From Sinohyriopsis cumingii (lineage: Eukaryota; Mollusca; Bivalvia; Unionida; Unionidae), in contig JAPYKE020000263.1 in assembly GCA_028554795.2 (NCBI GenBank), forward strand, positions 2,383,501 to 2,447,500: 64,000 nt of DNA, given 5' to 3'. The position numbers and the translations under genes are program-made. The notes under the pieces are model-generated. The model ran no database searches. It saw nothing but the letters and a program-made list of their open reading frames with translations, and had not been told where the DNA came from. Shown here one piece after another: positions 60,872-64,000 of the stretch (within the stretch, counting starts at the first letter, position 1; each line of letters opens with the position of its first letter).

Positions 60872-63750
60872 TGACGTCAGCCCCTTTTTGCATTTTAGAA
60901 TACAATATAACCTTTGTTTTGGAGAGATATGCTCAGTAGTAGTTGGGCTCTTACACTGGAAATTGTATGTTGTGCTGTCTGGAATAATTTCAGGTTACTT
61001 GAATGCAAAAGGATTAATTCCTTTTTCCTGGAAAATACGTGTTCTGCATACGAAATTCCTGAGCAAAGACATCTCTTTGAAAGATTTATTTGGATTTTCA
61101 AAACTAGGAGTGATAATTCTTCTTTCTATTAGGAACTGTAGACTTCAACACTATAGATAACAGCATATGTCATCTTCCATCATGGATTCTTCGTGAGGAC
61201 TCAAACTTGAAATCATTAGAAAATTTTATTATTAGAACTACTAAAATTTTATTCATGGATTATTTTTGTAATTGATTCTTCAAACCGTAAATTCATACTT
61301 TTTTCCTCACTTTTAAAGAATTTTTTTAGGAAAAGAAATGATATTTTTCAAAGCTTGTTGTTTTCACTCTTTCTTGTGTTACTGTTTATTCGAGCCTATA
61401 CAAGTAACATAAGATGATCAAATCCTACCTTGGATTCTTGTCTTTTTGCACAATACTTCTATGGGAGCCAGATCTCTTGAGAGAACCTATTGTGTTTCGA
61501 GATGGAGCAGTCTCTCAATACAGCTTTTACCTTGTCTTAAGTTGGTTTTGGTTTTTCCCCTGCAATGTGATATTAGCATCCTTTACTATATTTTGTGTAG
61601 TTTCTCTTGTATCCATGAAATTATGATTTAAATTCCAATTGGGCAGTGTAATGCCAACTACCTCCAAAAAGTTTGATTTTCTTTGATCTTTCTTTGAGAT
61701 TTCGCTTCCATTTAAATATTCATTTATTCATGTATGTATCAGGATTTTAGGGTTTTGTGGATATCTAAATATTTGTAAATAATTTGAATTTTTGAAGTTT
61801 TTTCCTAATTCTATTTGAATTCATTCCCATAACTGAATACTGTCCAGAATTGTATGAAATCTTTATAGAAGACATAGATTCATTTGCAAAATATAACTCA
61901 TTTTCCTTTTAAACACATTGAGAATTTTTTTAAAAAGTGCAGGGGTACATACTTAAATTCATCTCAACATGGTTGCATGCATATATGTACATAAACATCC
62001 ATACATCCTTCATAGATACGTGTATCAAAGTCTTTCATTGTCCTAGTATATGCTAACAAGTTTGCTGTAATGCAAGATATGTAACGAAAGAGATTTAGCC
62101 ATGTATAAATTGTTGATTGTTAAGGAGGAAATTGTTTTATTGTGATAGAGGATAAATGTATCCAGTAAATGTTTTATGTATTTTTAATATTACAGCAAAT
62201 GATATTAGTATGTTCCTATTTATGATATTAATCAGTATCATATTATTGAATTCTTGTTATTTTCTTCTTTTTTTATGATATCCTTCACAAAACAGATGGT
62301 AAGTAATATATCTTGAACGTTTCTGTTACTTGGTCTAAACAGTAATACATTCATCTGAAAAAGAGAATAAAAAGGCAGAAAAATAACTAATTTTTCTAAC
62401 AATCTTGAAAGAGAATGTAGTTTGGCAGGTCGAGTATTTAGTATGATTTGTTGTATAGACTATAAACCAGACTAAAGTACATGTCACGAACTACCCTTTC
62501 AGTGCCAAAGGCAAGCAGGTATTTGTGTACATAGTTTGTCTTTGGAGTTAAACCATATTAACTTCGGGTGAAGGAGGTCTTTTTGCCTATTAAACCAGCA
62601 AGTAATTATTGTTTTCCGGATTCGATTGATAATGCTAAATGATTGGGTTGTGTGATCCATTTTTTTCCGATGTTAGATTACTCACATCCCACACATCAAG
62701 TCATCAGTTAAAGTTGGTGCAGTCGGTTACATCCTTTCTTTATAGAGTTCATTCCTGTATATTATCTGTAAATTACGCCACTGACTTGAGTCTCTGAGTT
62801 AATGATTTTGTTTGTGGATGTGATAGTTGTCTTTTTATTTCATTCATTTTTATATGTACAGCGTACATTTATATATATTGGAAGTTTCCCCAAAGCCTGA
62901 TCAAAACCATCATTACAGCTGTTGTTACTATTGAGCACTAATAATGTTAACACCTAGAACCTTAAAAACAATGGCATAAACTCCCAGTACAAGGAGAGAA
63001 TCTTAACACTGGAGAAAATCATTATGGTAACTGAAAGAAATGAATAAGAAACTATTTTAAAATAGCAATTTAAATGTGCAGTGAAACAATATTTAGTGTG
63101 TTAAAACGGTCAAGGAACAAACTAGAAATGAATTTACATGTTAAGTCATTTAAATACATCTTCAAATGTAAATATGATTGACATTTAATGTTTGAAGTAT
63201 CTATCACTTTTTGGCCATATAATTTTGTTTTCAGAAGAATGAATACAATATTTTAACAAAAACTGTGAATACTTGATCTGATATTTGTATGTAAAGTGAT
63301 TGTGGTTCTTTCTCCTTCTTCAAAAGTACTTGTTATGTGTATTTGATTTAATTCTATCTGATTTCATATATATTTATATCAGTTTATTTGTTTGTCAGTT
63401 TTAAATTTAATTTATTTCTTATTTCATGCGTTTTTAGTGTAAATTTATTCACTTGAAACGATACCTTTATCAGAAAATATTTTGACTTTGACTGTTCGTT
63501 TTGTAAACACCAGGTGTTGACCTAGATCCTGACTTCGATTCAAAATTAGTAGCAACCACGTAAATTAGTTTTATTTTTCTTTTAAAATGATTGCTTGTTG
63601 TCGAGGTCATGATGGGACTACGTTTTTAAGATGTAAACAATTTCTTAAAATTGTATTTCTTAGAGTAAAATGATTGGTTTTCGTCAGGACCACACTGCGT
63701 GTACATGAGCTTTAACAAGTAAATAATTTCGACGATGTTCTGTAACATGA
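60872..63750 (+). repeat. Array unit 7
   Basis: 2,879 bp. Matches units 3 and 4, with unit 4's TTGTTACT variant near its end and a private GAATAAGAAACT. Confidence 0.9.
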
Positions 63751-64000
63751 TGACGTCAGCCCCTTTTTGCATTTTAGAATACAATATAACCTTTGTTTTG
63801 GAGAGATATTCTCAGTAGTAGTTGGGCTCTTACACTGTAAATTGTATGTTGTGCTGTCTGGAATAATTTCAGGTTACTTGAATTCAAAAGGATTAATTCC
63901 TTTTTCCTGGAAAATACGTGTTCTGCATACGAAATTCCTGAGCAAAGACATCTCTTTGAAAGATTTATTTGGATTTTCAAAACTAGGAGTGATAATTCTT
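63751..64000 (+). repeat. Array unit 8, partial (cut by window end)
   Basis: The first 250 bp carry the unit 5-type start (CTGTAAATTG, CAGGTTACTTGAATTC). Confidence 0.9.

Larger units (their letters stand above)
43623..64000 (+). repeat. Tandem array of a 2.88-kb repeat (satellite-like)
   Basis: Seven complete head-to-tail units and the start of an eighth are present, and the array runs off the window. Using the TGACGTCA position (or its equivalent) as unit start, unit lengths are 2,878, 2,859, 2,879, 2,879, 2,877, 2,877 and 2,879. Units are nearly identical by eye. Every unit has ORFs of 60-98 codons, but they have no recognisable domain and are frame-broken in the old dispersed copies, so I treat the unit as non-coding. 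No rRNA, snRNA, tRNA or histone sequence is seen in it. Whether it is a satellite or a tandemly amplified non-autonomous transposon is open. Confidence 0.95.

Noticed and set aside
43614-63980. Recurrent 60-98-codon ORFs on both strands in every 2.88-kb unit, looking like a conserved gene family
   Set aside because: Conservation only reflects the near identity of the units. The old dispersed copies carry indels that break every one of these frames, and no domain or hydrophobic pattern is kept.
43623-64000. Possible rDNA, 5S, snRNA or histone gene tandem cluster
   Set aside because: The unit length is suggestive, but no conserved sequence of any of these genes is present in the unit.

Overview
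The window is eukaryotic, AT-rich and gene-poor, and is almost entirely repetitive DNA. The organism is most likely a mollusc or close lophotrochozoan. Evidence: tRNA-derived SINEs whose bodies resemble those common in mollusc genomes, CR1/L2/Jockey-type LINEs with an (ATT)n tail, a COR-domain exon of a type expanded in molluscs, and spliced, intron-rich coding remnants. There are no bacterial operons, rRNA genes, functional tRNA genes or CRISPR arrays. The only plausible host coding sequence is one COR-domain exon at 10,118-10,693.

Layout. 1-7.7 kb: low-information DNA with old local duplications and one SINE. 7.7-8.6 kb: a diverged dispersed copy of the repeat that is tandemly amplified at the right end. 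8.6-12.2 kb: the COR exon in intron-like DNA. 12.2-15.2 kb: a decayed LTR retrotransposon (minus strand) holding a LINE fragment. 15.7-16.95 kb: a decayed hAT transposase. 18-19.6 kb: a SINE and a Ty3/Gypsy-like integrase remnant. 21.1-23.8 kb: LINE copy 1. 25.4-26.9 kb: two broken pieces of the 2.88-kb repeat.

26.9-39.1 kb is a nest of transposons. LINE copy 2 is split at 28,356/37,940 by element A (13-bp TIRs, AAGCTT-rich ends, 2-bp AG duplication proven against LINE copy 1). Element A contains element B (GTCACGCCCC TIRs, TTCATGAA-rich ends). Element B contains element C at 30,526-36,402: TIRs of about 0.95 kb, an exact 10-bp target-site duplication, a RecQ-like helicase remnant and a multi-exon DUF6589-like gene. 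An intron of that gene carries a 198-bp hAT-type MITE with a perfect 8-bp duplication. Element C is the most unusual coding system here. From memory it resembles the helicase-encoding branch of Academ DNA transposons (AcademH), but I could not check this.

39.1-64 kb: 39.1-43.6 kb is an inverted, rearranged border made of the 2.88-kb repeat. It leads into a head-to-tail array of seven complete units plus the start of an eighth, running off the window end. The array shows a higher-order pattern of about four units with one unit missing or added in one block. The unit is apparently non-coding, carries a conserved stem-loop, and from unit 3 onward has a perfect TGACGTCA (CRE-like) palindrome.
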